A DNA stretch of 64,000 nt from Eshraghiella sp964405265 (GCA_964405265.1 CAYONC010000002.1:1-64000), one strand, 5' to 3'. Shown: positions 7,932 through 18,180, counted from the first letter of the stretch. Notes: generated from the sequence alone by a model not told the origin. A program made the numbers and translations.

Positions 7932-9983
7932 TTAAACAATGGCATTCGCATCTATTATCAATGCAACCTCACCATCACCGAGGATGGTTGCTCCGCTTAT
8001 CATTTTGTTAATCTGTATATATTTTCCAAGAGACTTAATAACAATTTCCATCTGGCCGATAAGCTCATCCACAACAAGTCCTGCCTGTCTGTCACCCTTC
8101 TTAATGACAACAACCGTAAGACTGTCCTCCGTACTTCCGGATTCCGGCACGTCAAGGAGTTCTCCGAGCCTTATTATCGGAATTACCGTACCTCTGAGAT
8201 TAATGACCTCTCTGCCCTGAACATATCTGATTTCATCAAGTGCAATATCTTCTATTGTCTGTATTGAACCCAAAGCAATGGCGTACTGTTCTCCTCCAAG
8301 GCGTACCATAAGTGCCTGTATGATTGCAAGCGTAAGCGGAAGTCTTATTGTAAATGTACTTCCTTCACCGAGTACCGTCTTACATTCAACATCACCGCCA
8401 AGAGCTTCTATCTTAGATTTTACAACATCAAGTCCTACACCTCTTCCCGATACATCAGAAATTTTTTCTGCAGTAGAGAAGCTTGGCATAAACAGGAGAT
8501 CCACTATTTCCTTATCAGTCATGACTGCAGCCTGCTCAGGTGTAATGGTTCCCTTTTCTATTGCTTTATTTCTGACTTTCTCTATGTTAATGCCGTTACC
8601 GTCATCACCGACCTCAATGACAACATTATTGCCGTCCTGATAAGCATTGAGAAAAATCGTACCTACTTCATCCTTGCCTCTCGCAATTCTCTCTTCTGAT
8701 GATTCAAGACCATGATCAGCTGAATTACGGAGAAGATGCATAAGAGGGTCACCTATTTCATCAATAACCGTTCTGTCTAATTCAGTCTCTTCACCCGTCA
8801 TATAAAGCTCCATCTTTTTGTTAAGCTTCTTACTCAAATCGCGAATCATTCTCGGGAATCTGTTTACAACGGTTTCAATAGGCACCATTCGGACATTCAT
8901 TACCGATTCATGAAGGTTAGTGGTAACCCTTTCAAGATATTCTATCTGTTCTCTCAGACTCCTGCTGTTATCCTTACCGTCACCGGCTCCTGCCGCTGAC
9001 ACAAGACCGTTTTTCGCAATTATCAGCTCACTTACAAGATTCATGAGTGAATCCAGTTTATCAATGTCAACACGAACAGAGCGGTTTACGACCGGCTTGC
9101 TCTTCTGCTGTGACTGTCCCTGCGGTGCAGGCTTACCCGGCTGAACCGCTGCAGGCTTTGATTCTGAAACGACTTCTGCCGGCTTATTTTCTTCATGCAC
9201 CGGTGCTTCCTCCGGAAGAACTATGATTTCACCGGTTGCATCCTTAATTTCTGACACATTCTTAATTACACCCGTTACTTTATCCATCGATTCTGCGGAT
9301 ATTACAAAAATGTCAAATTCAAATTCAAATTTTTCATCTTCTATATCCTGTGCCGAAGGATTGGACTTAATTATCTCGCCAACCTCTTCTACGGACTTAA
9401 ATACAAGAAAAGCTCTTGCCGCTTTAAGAATACAGCCCGGGTCAACCACAACATGTATTCCGTATACATTAAGGTTCTTGGCTGCTGCTTCTCTTATGGC
9501 ATGCTGTTCAAAATCTGCAAAAACAGTCTTGGAAATACCATTACCCGCAGGGGTTTCCTGTACCGCTGCAGCCGGAACAGACGTCTCTGCCGGTGCTTTG
9601 CCTCCGTTAAGGAAATCATTCAGCATTTTAATGATTGCTGCATTGTCATCCGTTCCTTCATCCTGTGTATTGACTATATTGTCAAGATATGTTTCCAAAG
9701 CATCAAGACACTGGAACAGCACGTCCACAAGCTCGGATGTTACTTTCATTTTGTCATTTCTGACTTCGGAAAATACATTCTCCATGTCATGGGTAAGAGT
9801 CTGCATTCTCTTATATCCCATCGTGCCCGCCATACCCTTTAATGAGTGTGCCGATCTGAAAATTTCATTAATCGTGTCCTTATTCTCAGGTTCATTCTCA
9901 AGAATAAGAATATTGTCATTAAGACTCTGCAAATGTTCTTTTGTTTCTTCAACAAAAATCTCTAAATACTGGCTAACGTCCAT
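7932..9983 (-). CDS. cheA: Chemotaxis histidine kinase CheA
   Basis: 683 residues with the full P1-P5 order: Hpt domain with phospho-accepting His46 in RSAHSLKG; a P2-type CheY/CheB-binding region (about 160-250); a Pro/Gln-rich linker; P3 dimer helices starting near RVDIDKLDSLMNLV; the HATPase domain with NSADHGLES (N box), GDDGNGI (G1) and GRGVGLDVV (G2); and a CheW-like P5 at the C-terminus. It phosphorylates CheY and CheB in response to receptors. The ATG at 9983 shares one base with the cheB stop codon; a GTG three bases earlier is possible. GGGGG lies upstream at suitable spacing. Confidence 0.97.
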   Translation of the reverse strand: MDVSQYLEIFVEETKEHLQSLNDNILILENEPENKDTINEIFRSAHSLKGMAGTMGYKRMQTLTHDMENVFSEVRNDKMKVTSELVDVLFQCLDALETYLDNIVNTQDEGTDDNAAIIKMLNDFLNGGKAPAETSVPAAAVQETPAGNGISKTVFADFEQHAIREAAAKNLNVYGIHVVVDPGCILKAARAFLVFKSVEEVGEIIKSNPSAQDIEDEKFEFEFDIFVISAESMDKVTGVIKNVSEIKDATGEIIVLPEEAPVHEENKPAEVVSESKPAAVQPGKPAPQGQSQQKSKPVVNRSVRVDIDKLDSLMNLVSELIIAKNGLVSAAGAGDGKDNSRSLREQIEYLERVTTNLHESVMNVRMVPIETVVNRFPRMIRDLSKKLNKKMELYMTGEETELDRTVIDEIGDPLMHLLRNSADHGLESSEERIARGKDEVGTIFLNAYQDGNNVVIEVGDDGNGINIEKVRNKAIEKGTITPEQAAVMTDKEIVDLLFMPSFSTAEKISDVSGRGVGLDVVKSKIEALGGDVECKTVLGEGSTFTIRLPLTLAIIQALMVRLGGEQYAIALGSIQTIEDIALDEIRYVQGREVINLRGTVIPIIRLGELLDVPESGSTEDSLTVVVIKKGDRQAGLVVDELIGQMEIVIKSLGKYIQINKMISGATILGDGEVALIIDANAIV

Positions 9984-11086
9984 CACATTACCCCCACGTT
10001 CTTTGATATTCTTTCTGCTATTTTTTCAAGCGGCTGAACCTCATCCGTCTGGCCTGCTTCATATATGCTTCTTGGCATTCCGTAGACAACACAGGTTGCT
10101 TCATCCTGACTTATTACATGTGTTCTTTTGCCTGAATTTCTAAGGGCTGTTATTCCCTTGGTTCCGTCTGAGCCCATACCCGTAAGCACTACACAGACAT
10201 ATTCATTATAATTGGTATTTATCAGTGACTCATACATAATATTGGCATAAGGCTTCAATCCTCCGACGCCCGGTCTGTCATCATACCGTATGACGTGTCT
10301 GCCTTTTTCGTATGCAACCGTGATATGCATTCCTCCCGGAGCAATATACACATGACCGTTACGAAGCTCTTCACCGTCAGCGGCCTCAGTCACGCTTACA
10401 CTGCTTATGGCATCAAGTCTCTTGGCAAGAGATGCGGTAAAGCCCTTGGGCATATGCTGCACAAGCACAACCGGTGCCGCAAGTCCTGCGGGGAGTCTGT
10501 TAATGACATACTGAAGTGATTTCGGTCCTCCGGTGGAGCATGCAAGTGCAACTATACATTCTCCGCGTGACCGTTCTCTCTTCTGAACGGTAAAATCTGT
10601 TTCATTCGCCGCTGCCGTTCTGTTCTCCGTAACCGGTCTGTGATATTCCTTAATGCCCGGCAGATTATCCTTCTTGATGTCACTTCCGGTAACCACCTCA
10701 ATTAGTGACAACAGCCTGGAACTGAAAGACTCACTCTTAACCTCATAAAAATTCTCAGGCTTGGTAAGGAAATCAACGGCACCAAGTTCAAGTGCCCTTA
10801 TTGTCTCCGCCGCACCTTCCCTGACAACAGTGCTTACAACAACCACGGTTTCATTCATGTGATTTTTTCTGAGATTCTCAAGTACTTCAAGTCCATTCAT
10901 CCTCGGCATGTTAATGTCAAGGATTACAAGGTCATAATAACCGGGAGATGCAATAAGCCTGTCCAGACCCTCAAGTCCGTCAAAGGCAAGATCTAACACC
11001 TCACAATCACTGATTTGTTTTATTATATCAGATATAACTCTTCTCATAAGTGCAGAGTCATCAATTATCAAAAATTTTTTTCCCAA
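9983..11086 (-). CDS. cheB: Chemoreceptor methylesterase / deamidase CheB
   Basis: 367 residues: an N-terminal receiver domain (DD at 9-10, phospho-site Asp57 in LDINMPRMNG, Lys109 in FLTKP) linked by about 50 residues to a methylesterase domain with the triad Ser184 (ACSTGGP), His211 (VQHMPKG) and Asp307 (GMGSDGTKG). It removes methyl groups from receptors for adaptation. The partner methyltransferase CheR is not encoded in this window. Its end overlaps the cheA start, which suggests coupled translation. Confidence 0.96.
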   Translation of the reverse strand: MGKKFLIIDDSALMRRVISDIIKQISDCEVLDLAFDGLEGLDRLIASPGYYDLVILDINMPRMNGLEVLENLRKNHMNETVVVVSTVVREGAAETIRALELGAVDFLTKPENFYEVKSESFSSRLLSLIEVVTGSDIKKDNLPGIKEYHRPVTENRTAAANETDFTVQKRERSRGECIVALACSTGGPKSLQYVINRLPAGLAAPVVLVQHMPKGFTASLAKRLDAISSVSVTEAADGEELRNGHVYIAPGGMHITVAYEKGRHVIRYDDRPGVGGLKPYANIMYESLINTNYNEYVCVVLTGMGSDGTKGITALRNSGKRTHVISQDEATCVVYGMPRSIYEAGQTDEVQPLEKIAERISKNVGVM

Positions 11087-11109
11087 TTCTTTCTGCTCCT
11101 GTCAGAATA

Positions 11110-11817
11110 TTAATTCTTAGATTTTATCTTGCGTCTTTCCTCTTCAAATATTGATTTAATTATTGCCTCACGGCTCTCTTTTGAAATATTTTCAAACATT
11201 ACCCTGTTTTCATACTTTCCTGATTCATTGGCAATTTTGAAGGCTTTAACCGTAGTAACCGGAATTTTAAATTCCCTGTCGGACCGGTCTGACGGCATTC
11301 TGAACCTGACAAGAAGCTTTTGTTTTTCACTTATTGCGATGTCTCCCGTGAATCGCAGTCCACCGCCGCTAATATCCAGTATCATTCCGTCTGCATATAT
11401 ATCCGGTGCAAGAAGCTCATCCGGTATTTCTCCGGTACCCGTTATTCGGATGTTTTCTTCTTCCGTAATCGGCGTATATTTTACGGGTATCATTTTTTCA
11501 AGACGATAAAACTGTCTTCTCTGATATTTACGCAGACCTGTTTCCAAAATTATGTCCATGGAATATATATTGCCCGATTTGTAACGTTCGGTAATGACAG
11601 CCTCAGCCTGATATATGCCTTTTACGGTATAAAAAAATGCATCAAACCTCCCGCCTTTCGGAAGCGGAATAAGCTTTCCCTTAACTGTCGGCATTGATAT
11701 CCTTATGGTATCATCCTCTCCCATATCAAGAATCATGCTTGCATATATGGAAGCATCATCTTTTCTTTTAAGTTCCTTCAGTTCTATTCTGTCACCTGCC
11801 GTTAATCCTTTAACCAT
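11110..11817 (-). CDS. PilZ-domain c-di-GMP receptor, YcgR/DgrA-like flagellar brake
   Basis: 235 residues: an N-terminal YcgR-type beta domain (about 1-95) and a C-terminal PilZ domain (about 95-225) with the arginine-rich switch around residues 96-105 (KYQRRQFYR) and a later D-ISGGGLRF segment, both needed for c-di-GMP binding. In Bacillus the equivalent YpfA/DgrA slows motility by acting on the motor when c-di-GMP rises. It lies between flhG and cheB in the operon, so brake and motor are made together. No diguanylate cyclase or phosphodiesterase is encoded in the window. Confidence 0.88.
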   Translation of the reverse strand: MVKGLTAGDRIELKELKRKDDASIYASMILDMGEDDTIRISMPTVKGKLIPLPKGGRFDAFFYTVKGIYQAEAVITERYKSGNIYSMDIILETGLRKYQRRQFYRLEKMIPVKYTPITEEENIRITGTGEIPDELLAPDIYADGMILDISGGGLRFTGDIAISEKQKLLVRFRMPSDRSDREFKIPVTTVKAFKIANESGKYENRVMFENISKESREAIIKSIFEEERRKIKSKN

Positions 11818-11827
11818 ACAGCCTCCA

Positions 11828-12709
11828 TTATTTTTTTAATCTTAATCCGAATACCCTGCAAAAAAAACCGGCAACTGCACCTTTAGGGATATTACCGTCT
11901 TCAATATTATTGAGCCTTCTGTGAATCCTTTCAAATGAAAGCGATGATGAAGATGACGGATATGCGATTGATACGGGCTTCTGCTTCATTATTGCCTTAT
12001 TAATGGCATTATCCTGCGGAACTGCACCTAAATATTCTATTTTAAGATCAAGAAATCTGTCTACTACTGCGGAAAGCTTTTCATATATAAGTCTGCTTTC
12101 AGACTCTGATGAAACCTTATTGGTTATTATTCTTATACGTGAAGCTTCCCTGTCATATTCCCTGAGCATTGCAAGTGCCTTAAGAAGTGCATAAGAATCC
12201 GTTATTGACGTCGGTTCCGGTGTTGTAACAAGAAGCACCTCCGGGCTTGATGCCACAAATTCAAGCACACTCGGCGATATTCCCGCCCCGGTATCAACAA
12301 TTATCACATCCGCAAGTTCTTCCAGTTCAGCCATTTTATATACAAGTCTCTTAATCTGTTCATGATCAAGGTTAACAAGCCGTGCTATTCCCGAACCTCC
12401 CGATACAAATCTTACGCCTTCCGGTCCTTCGGTTATAATATCCTTAAGCTCCTTACCCTTAAACATCAGGTCAGCAAGAGTATACTTCGGTATCACACCG
12501 AACATGACTTCTATATTGGCAAGTCCGAAATCCGCATCAAAAATAATAACCTTCTTACCTTCTTTTCTGAATTTAAGTGCAAGATTTATCGCAACACTGG
12601 ATTTGCCCACTCCGCCTTTTCCGCTGGTAACGGTAATAATCCGGGTATTTGTATTGTTTGTCTGCTTCTGCTGTCTTATCATTTCACGCAGTTTTTCTGC
12701 CTGATCCAT
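11828..12709 (-). CDS. flhG: MinD-like ATPase FlhG (YlxH)
   Basis: FlhG controls flagellar number and placement and stimulates the GTPase FlhF. The 293-residue protein has an N-terminal amphipathic region with DQAEKLREMI (the FlhF-activating helix), a deviant Walker A motif GKGGVGKSS near residue 30 and the MinD-type D-TGAGI motif. The frame is open to a TTG at 12724, but ATG at 12709 has GGAGGG seven bases upstream and matches the family's start. It follows flhF, as in most clostridia. Confidence 0.93.
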   Translation of the reverse strand: MDQAEKLREMIRQQKQTNNTNTRIITVTSGKGGVGKSSVAINLALKFRKEGKKVIIFDADFGLANIEVMFGVIPKYTLADLMFKGKELKDIITEGPEGVRFVSGGSGIARLVNLDHEQIKRLVYKMAELEELADVIIVDTGAGISPSVLEFVASSPEVLLVTTPEPTSITDSYALLKALAMLREYDREASRIRIITNKVSSESESRLIYEKLSAVVDRFLDLKIEYLGAVPQDNAINKAIMKQKPVSIAYPSSSSSLSFERIHRRLNNIEDGNIPKGAVAGFFCRVFGLRLKK

Positions 12710-12739
12710 ATAAATGCCCTCCAAAGTGCAAAATCCTTT

Positions 12740-13921
12740 TTATTCTCCGCCAAGCAGCATCTTGGCTAACTTTTGGACATCTGCCAGTTCTATGTCATCC
12801 GGTACATTCTGACCGCTCGTAACATAAGAAAGCGGTGCCCCGGTATAACATCTCATGTTCATAATATTTCCAATCGCTCCGGTTTCATCAAGCTTGGTAA
12901 ACAGCAGCCTGTAATCATCCAGTTCCTTATATGCATTGGTGATATTGATAAGATCCCTGTATTTTGTCGTAACGCTCAAAACCAGAAAAACATCCGTATC
13001 AAGATCCATGCCTGACTGTCTGACATTATTGATAAGCTCAAGAAGTTCGTCTCTCTGTTCCTGATTTTTATGGGAACGGCCTGCCGTATCCACCATAATC
13101 ATGTCATATTCCTCAAGCTCCTTTATATTATCAACAATTTCTGAAGGAGAATATATGACATTAACAGGAACATCAAGTATTGACGCATATGTGTTCAGCT
13201 GTTCAACAGCAGCTATTCTGTATACATCAGCCGTAATAAATGCAATCTTTCTGTTATGCTTAAGCTTATATTCTGACGCAAGCTTGGCAATGGTAGTCGT
13301 CTTGCCGACCCCGGTAGGTCCCACAAAAAACACAATTTTTTTTCTGTTTCCGACCTTTATCGTCTCCGGTTCACCGAGCTTCAATATGATTTTCTGATAT
13401 ACTGATGCAAGAATACTGTCAAGATTAGCTTCCTTCTTAATGGATGTCTCAATATCGTTGATTATGCCGTTTACATACTTCTCATCAACTTCATTTTCAA
13501 GCAGCTTGCCGTATATAAGCTTCAGCGATTTAAAATTGGCATTGGTATTTTTCTTTTCTTCCTCGGTATTTTTTTCACCGTCAGTCTGCTCTTTTATATC
13601 ATCTTTAACTATCCGGTTCTGAAGCATATTGTGAAGATTATCCAGCTTTTCTTCTATGGCATTTGCAACGGCCCTGTCAGGAATTTTAATCTTCTCATCC
13701 GCAGCTGCCTCAAAAGTGTGATTTCTGCTTACCACCTTCTGTTCAAACTCTTTTTCCTCAAGTGCAGCGGTAATTTCCACATAATCCTTCTTAAAAATTC
13801 TGGAAATGCCTCTCTGCTTCATTGTCTTGACGTTAAGTACAACCGCATTGCTTCCCAAATCTTCTTTTGCTGCCATTACGGCTTCCTTCTCAGTAGGAGC
13901 TTTATATTTTTTCACTATCAT
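12740..13921 (-). CDS. flhF: SRP-type GTPase FlhF
   Basis: 393 residues: an N-terminal basic B domain (1-125), an N helical domain and an SRP-family G domain with G1 GPTGVGKTTT (201-210), G3 DTAGRS and G4 TKLDE. FlhF recruits the first basal-body components to the assembly site at the membrane. Its start is one base after the flhA stop, and flhG follows, the standard triplet. Confidence 0.95.
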   Translation of the reverse strand: MIVKKYKAPTEKEAVMAAKEDLGSNAVVLNVKTMKQRGISRIFKKDYVEITAALEEKEFEQKVVSRNHTFEAAADEKIKIPDRAVANAIEEKLDNLHNMLQNRIVKDDIKEQTDGEKNTEEEKKNTNANFKSLKLIYGKLLENEVDEKYVNGIINDIETSIKKEANLDSILASVYQKIILKLGEPETIKVGNRKKIVFFVGPTGVGKTTTIAKLASEYKLKHNRKIAFITADVYRIAAVEQLNTYASILDVPVNVIYSPSEIVDNIKELEEYDMIMVDTAGRSHKNQEQRDELLELINNVRQSGMDLDTDVFLVLSVTTKYRDLINITNAYKELDDYRLLFTKLDETGAIGNIMNMRCYTGAPLSYVTSGQNVPDDIELADVQKLAKMLLGGE

Positions 13922-13922
13922 A

Positions 13923-15956
13923 TTATGCTGTCACCATCCCAACCGATTGTAATTCCACATTGGATTCCACTTCATTATACGATACAACCGTTAAATCTTT
14001 AAAGTAGTCATTTATAATTTTTTTAAAATACATTCTCACTATGGGTGAAGTAATTATTACGGGTACGCTTCCCATATCTTCCATTTTCTTAATCTCTGCT
14101 TCCGTAGCAGACACAATCTGTCTTATCCTGTCAGGTGCAAGATTAATATATCCGCCCTGTTCCGTCTGTTTAACGGATGACATTATCTCCTGTTCCACCG
14201 CCGGGTCAAGCGTGATTACCTTCGTGGTATCACCTGCCGGGAAAAATTTATTGGATATGGCACGCTTAAGACTCTGTCTCGCATATTCGGTGAGTATGTC
14301 CGTATCCCTCGTTGTTCCCGCATGGTCGGCAAGAGATTCAAAAATTGTAAGCAGATCCCTGATTGATATGCCTTCCGCCAGAAGGTTCTGCAATACTTTC
14401 TGTATTTCTCCCACTCCCATAAGCTTTGGAACAAGCTCTTCCACAAGAGTCGGATTATTCTCTTTAAGATTATTAATAAGATTCTGGGTATCCTGTCTCG
14501 TAAGAAGCTCGGCAATATGTGCCTTGATGACTTCCGTAAGATGCGTCGCAATGATTGACGGCGGATCAACCACGGTATATCCCAGAGATTCTGCTCTTTC
14601 ACGCTGATTTTCCGTAATCCACAGTGCAGGAAGATGAAATGAAGGTTCAAATGTCGGAATACCAGTTATTTCTTCTTCAACAAAGCCCGGATTCATGGCT
14701 ATGTAATGGTCAAACAGGATTTCTCCCTCGCTTACCTGGATACCCTTAATCTTAATTATATACTGGTTGGGATTAAGCTGGATATTATCCCTTAATCTGA
14801 TAATAGGAACAACAGTTCCCAGCTCAAGTGCAACCTGACGCCTGATCATTACAACACGGTCTAAAAGATCACCGCCCTGATTTACATCTGCGAGAGGAAT
14901 AATACCATAACCGAATTCAAGTTCAATCGGGTCAACCTGCAGCAGTGAAACAACATTTTCCGGCTTGCGGATTTCCCTTGCCTCTTCTTCATTGGCATTA
15001 ACCTCTTCTTCTATGCCTGCAACCGCCTGACCCTTTCCGACTACGGAAGCAAGAGCAATAAGTCCGATTCCCATCGGCACAAAAATATACCACGGCAGAG
15101 GTGTTACAACACCCAGCACAATAAGAATTATGCCTGCAATTCTCAACACCTTCGGAGCTGAAAAAAGTTCCCCGATAAGCATTTCCGGAAGTTCTGTTTC
15201 CTTTGATGCCTTGGTTACGACTATACCGGATGAAAGAGATATGAGCAGTGAAGGAATCTGACTTACAAGACCGTCACCTATTGTAAGAAGCGCATATTCC
15301 GAAAGAGCGGTCTGTATGTCCAGTCCGCGCCTTGTCATACCCATTATGATACCGCCGACAAGGTTGATGACGGTAATTATGAGACCTGCAGTTGCATCTC
15401 CCTTAACATACTTGGTTGCACCATCCATTGAACCGAAGAAGGATGATTCCTGCTGGAGCTTTTCACGTCTCTCCTTCGCTTCCTTATCGGTAATGGCACC
15501 CGTATTCAGGTCGGCATCTATAGCCATCTGCTTACCGGGCATTGCATCAAGTGTAAATCTTGCAGTTACCTCTGAAACTCTTTCAGAACCCTTGTTAATA
15601 ACTATAAACTGTACAATAAGAAGTATTATGAAAACTATGGCACCTATTACCATGTCATTTCCTGCCATAAAAGAACCAAAAGCTTTGACAACTTCTCCCG
15701 GATTACCGTCTTTAAGGATAAGCTTCGTAGATGATACATTAAGCGCTATCCTGAATATGGTGGTAAAAAGAAGCATCGTCGGAAATGCCTGCATGTCAAG
15801 CACGTCCTTGGAGTACAATGCGGTAAAAAGTATGATAAATGCCAGTGCCATGTTAACGGCAAGCATTATGTCAAGCAGTCCGGAAGGAACCGTTATAAAA
15901 AGACTTACTATTGCCGCAAGTAAATATATACCAACAAGAATATCTGTCTTCTTCAT
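13923..15956 (-). CDS. flhA: Flagellar export gate protein FlhA
   Basis: 677 residues: about eight membrane helices in the first half, with the FHIPEP-family cytoplasmic loop (GKQMAIDADLNTG, about 145-165) that couples proton flow to export, then a large cytosolic domain of four subdomains that form the nonameric ring and dock late chaperone-substrate complexes. Length is usual for the family. It follows flhB by 22 bases. Confidence 0.97.
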   Translation of the reverse strand: MKKTDILVGIYLLAAIVSLFITVPSGLLDIMLAVNMALAFIILFTALYSKDVLDMQAFPTMLLFTTIFRIALNVSSTKLILKDGNPGEVVKAFGSFMAGNDMVIGAIVFIILLIVQFIVINKGSERVSEVTARFTLDAMPGKQMAIDADLNTGAITDKEAKERREKLQQESSFFGSMDGATKYVKGDATAGLIITVINLVGGIIMGMTRRGLDIQTALSEYALLTIGDGLVSQIPSLLISLSSGIVVTKASKETELPEMLIGELFSAPKVLRIAGIILIVLGVVTPLPWYIFVPMGIGLIALASVVGKGQAVAGIEEEVNANEEEAREIRKPENVVSLLQVDPIELEFGYGIIPLADVNQGGDLLDRVVMIRRQVALELGTVVPIIRLRDNIQLNPNQYIIKIKGIQVSEGEILFDHYIAMNPGFVEEEITGIPTFEPSFHLPALWITENQRERAESLGYTVVDPPSIIATHLTEVIKAHIAELLTRQDTQNLINNLKENNPTLVEELVPKLMGVGEIQKVLQNLLAEGISIRDLLTIFESLADHAGTTRDTDILTEYARQSLKRAISNKFFPAGDTTKVITLDPAVEQEIMSSVKQTEQGGYINLAPDRIRQIVSATEAEIKKMEDMGSVPVIITSPIVRMYFKKIINDYFKDLTVVSYNEVESNVELQSVGMVTA

Positions 15957-15978
15957 AACGCCGTCTCCTTTCCTTTAT

Positions 15979-17091
15979 CTAAATTCTGTTCTTAATTTTC
16001 CACACAAATGCAAGAACCTCGGCAACTGCCTGATACAGTTCCGGAGGAATTTCCATTCCAAGCTCCACATTATAATATAACATTCTTGCAAGCGGTTTGT
16101 TTTCTACTATTTCAATATCACTTTCCCTTGCAATTTCTTTTATTTTCAATGCAAGATAATCCTCACCCTTAGCGATGACAACAGGTGCTTTTCCGGAATT
16201 CTGCTCATATTTAAGTGCGACCGCAAAATGCGTAGGGTTCGTAATTACCACATCTGCCTCCGGAACAGCCTGCATCATGCGTCTCCGGCTTGCTTCCTGC
16301 ATCTTCCTTCTCTGCTTGTTCTTGACCTCGGGACTTCCCTCAGTCTCTTTCCATTCTTCCTTAACCTCCTGCTTGGTCATTTTCATGTCATCCTTGAACT
16401 TAAAAAATTCAAACAGGTAATCAGCTATTCCCACTATCAGGTAAATAACGCTTATGGTAATTCCTATACTTATAATCAGGTCACCCATATTATATATTGC
16501 AGTCTGAAGAGAAACATCATAAAGGCTGAAAATCATTCCGAATGACTTTTTAATTTTATTATAAGTTACAAGAACACATATGGCAATAATTGCAACTGAT
16601 TTGGCAAGCTGTATAAGTGACCTTACGGAAAAAATACGCTTAAAACCGTTTATAGGATTAAATTTATCAAGCTTCGGCTTCATCATCTCCGTACTCGGCT
16701 TCCACTTTACCTGAACAAGGTCTCCCACAAAGGCTATCACAACCGCCACAAGCATAATCGGCAGAAGAATAAGCAGAATATTAAGCATTGCATCTGAAAC
16801 CACGCTGCTTATGAATGACGGAAGTCCTTCAAGCTGCGGAGATGTAGGACCGAGTTCACCGATATATTTAAAGCCTCTGTTAAACTCCCTTATAAATTTT
16901 TCTCCCATGGTTCCAACATATACCTTAAGAATTATAAAAAATGCCAGAAGCGTTATGGAACCCGTCAGATCCCGGCTCTTTGCAACCTGCCCCTTCTTTC
17001 TTGCATCATTTAATTTTTTCGCGGTGGCAGGCTCTGTTTTCTGTCCTCCCGGCCCGTCTTTAGCAAAAAACTGCAGGTTATATCTAATCAT
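15979..17091 (-). CDS. flhB: Flagellar export switch protein FlhB
   Basis: 370 residues with four membrane helices (roughly 42-62, 100-128, 160-178, 203-228) and a cytosolic domain with the autocleavage motif NPTH at 285-288, cut between Asn and Pro to change substrate specificity from rod/hook to filament. The N-terminal leader TEPATAKKLNDARKKG is diagnostic. The ATG overlaps the fliR TGA (ATGA), so translation is probably coupled. Confidence 0.97.
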   Translation of the reverse strand: MIRYNLQFFAKDGPGGQKTEPATAKKLNDARKKGQVAKSRDLTGSITLLAFFIILKVYVGTMGEKFIREFNRGFKYIGELGPTSPQLEGLPSFISSVVSDAMLNILLILLPIMLVAVVIAFVGDLVQVKWKPSTEMMKPKLDKFNPINGFKRIFSVRSLIQLAKSVAIIAICVLVTYNKIKKSFGMIFSLYDVSLQTAIYNMGDLIISIGITISVIYLIVGIADYLFEFFKFKDDMKMTKQEVKEEWKETEGSPEVKNKQRRKMQEASRRRMMQAVPEADVVITNPTHFAVALKYEQNSGKAPVVIAKGEDYLALKIKEIARESDIEIVENKPLARMLYYNVELGMEIPPELYQAVAEVLAFVWKIKNRI

Positions 17092-17864
17092 TTAAGTCCT
17101 CCTGCTATCAGTTTTATTGCAGATTTCATATTCTGATATATAAAATTTGACACCTCAGGAAGAAGCGAAATTGTCAGATACATAATGTAAAACCCTACTA
17201 TTATTTTAATCTGTATTCCCACGGCAAACATATTTAACTGTGATGCCACCTTGGTAAGAATTCCGAGTACACAGTCCACTAACATTATTGCAACAAAGAC
17301 CGGAAGTGCAATACGGAAACCGATTATAAAATAATCTGCAATAAGCGTCAGCATTGAGTTATACAATGATGTATTCACACCCATTCCGTTAAGCGGAACA
17401 ACTGTATATGTATCAATAATGGCGGAAATAAGGAATCTGTGAAGTCCTGAAGCCATAAGCAGCAGTAACGTAAAATAATAATAAAACGTTCCGGATATAC
17501 CGGTCTGCTCCTTAAGCGTAGGGTCATACATGCTCGCCATTGAAAGGCCCATGCTTGTATCCATTATATGTCCGGCAAAAGTAATTGTATATATGCATAT
17601 ATTGCATGAAAAACCGAGAAGTAGTCCCACAATGCTTTCTTTGACAACAATGATTGCGTATTTCATAACACTCTCATATTCAACGGTTCTTTCCGGTATA
17701 AGCGTAAAAATAATAACGGAAACAAAAAAAGTTAACCCCAGTTTGGTTCTCTGAGGTGTATTCGCCATATTAAAAAAAGGTGCCGTATATACAAAACTGG
17801 CTATACGTACCACAATAAGTAAAAAAACTTCCCAGTAATTCAAAGCCACTTCATAATTCAACAT
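17088..17864 (-). CDS. fliR: Flagellar export apparatus protein FliR
   Basis: 258 residues, almost wholly membrane helices, with the FliR-type opening WEVFLLIVVRIASF and the central GxxMD segment (AGHIMDTSMGLSMA). It forms the helical export gate with FliP and FliQ. I chose ATG 17864, with CAGGTG upstream and the fliQ stop just before; the longer frame to 17924 would overlap fliQ by 44 bases. Confidence 0.94.
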   Translation of the reverse strand: MLNYEVALNYWEVFLLIVVRIASFVYTAPFFNMANTPQRTKLGLTFFVSVIIFTLIPERTVEYESVMKYAIIVVKESIVGLLLGFSCNICIYTITFAGHIMDTSMGLSMASMYDPTLKEQTGISGTFYYYFTLLLLMASGLHRFLISAIIDTYTVVPLNGMGVNTSLYNSMLTLIADYFIIGFRIALPVFVAIMLVDCVLGILTKVASQLNMFAVGIQIKIIVGFYIMYLTISLLPEVSNFIYQNMKSAIKLIAGGLK

Positions 17865-17880
17865 ACCGACACCTGCCTGC

Positions 17881-18156
17881 TTATGAACGTCCAATGTACA
17901 TATTAAAATTAGACCATAACTCATTCATATATGATGTAATGTTGCTGACAATCCATGAACCGAACAGCATCACGCCAAAAAAAACCGCAACAATCTTGGG
18001 AACAAACGTAAGCGTCTGCTCCTGAATTGACGTAACGGTCTGAAAAATACTGACAACAAGACCTACCACAAGTGAAATTATAAGCAGGGGAGCCGCACAT
18101 TCTATTATAAGAAATATTGCACGTCTTGCTATGTCAATTACCTGCTGCTCAGTCAT
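17881..18156 (-). CDS. fliQ: Flagellar export apparatus protein FliQ
   Basis: 91 residues, the usual size, with two membrane helices (about 13-38 and 50-78) and the family signature VGLVVSIFQTVTSIQEQTL between them. It is part of the FliP5Q4R1 export gate. Placed between fliP and fliR, as is almost universal. Confidence 0.96.
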   Translation of the reverse strand: MTEQQVIDIARRAIFLIIECAAPLLIISLVVGLVVSIFQTVTSIQEQTLTFVPKIVAVFFGVMLFGSWIVSNITSYMNELWSNFNMYIGRS

Positions 18157-18180
18157 AAAAAACCTCCTTCTGCCGTCCCG

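Noticed and set aside
9223..10143. Plus-strand open frame of 306 codons
   Set aside because: It lies wholly opposite cheA and the cheB end. The translation is Ser/Ile/Pro-rich antisense-like sequence without domains or a ribosome-binding site.
17865..17924. N-terminal extension of fliR
   Set aside because: Would overlap fliQ by 44 bases and lacks a family match; the internal ATG has a ribosome-binding site.
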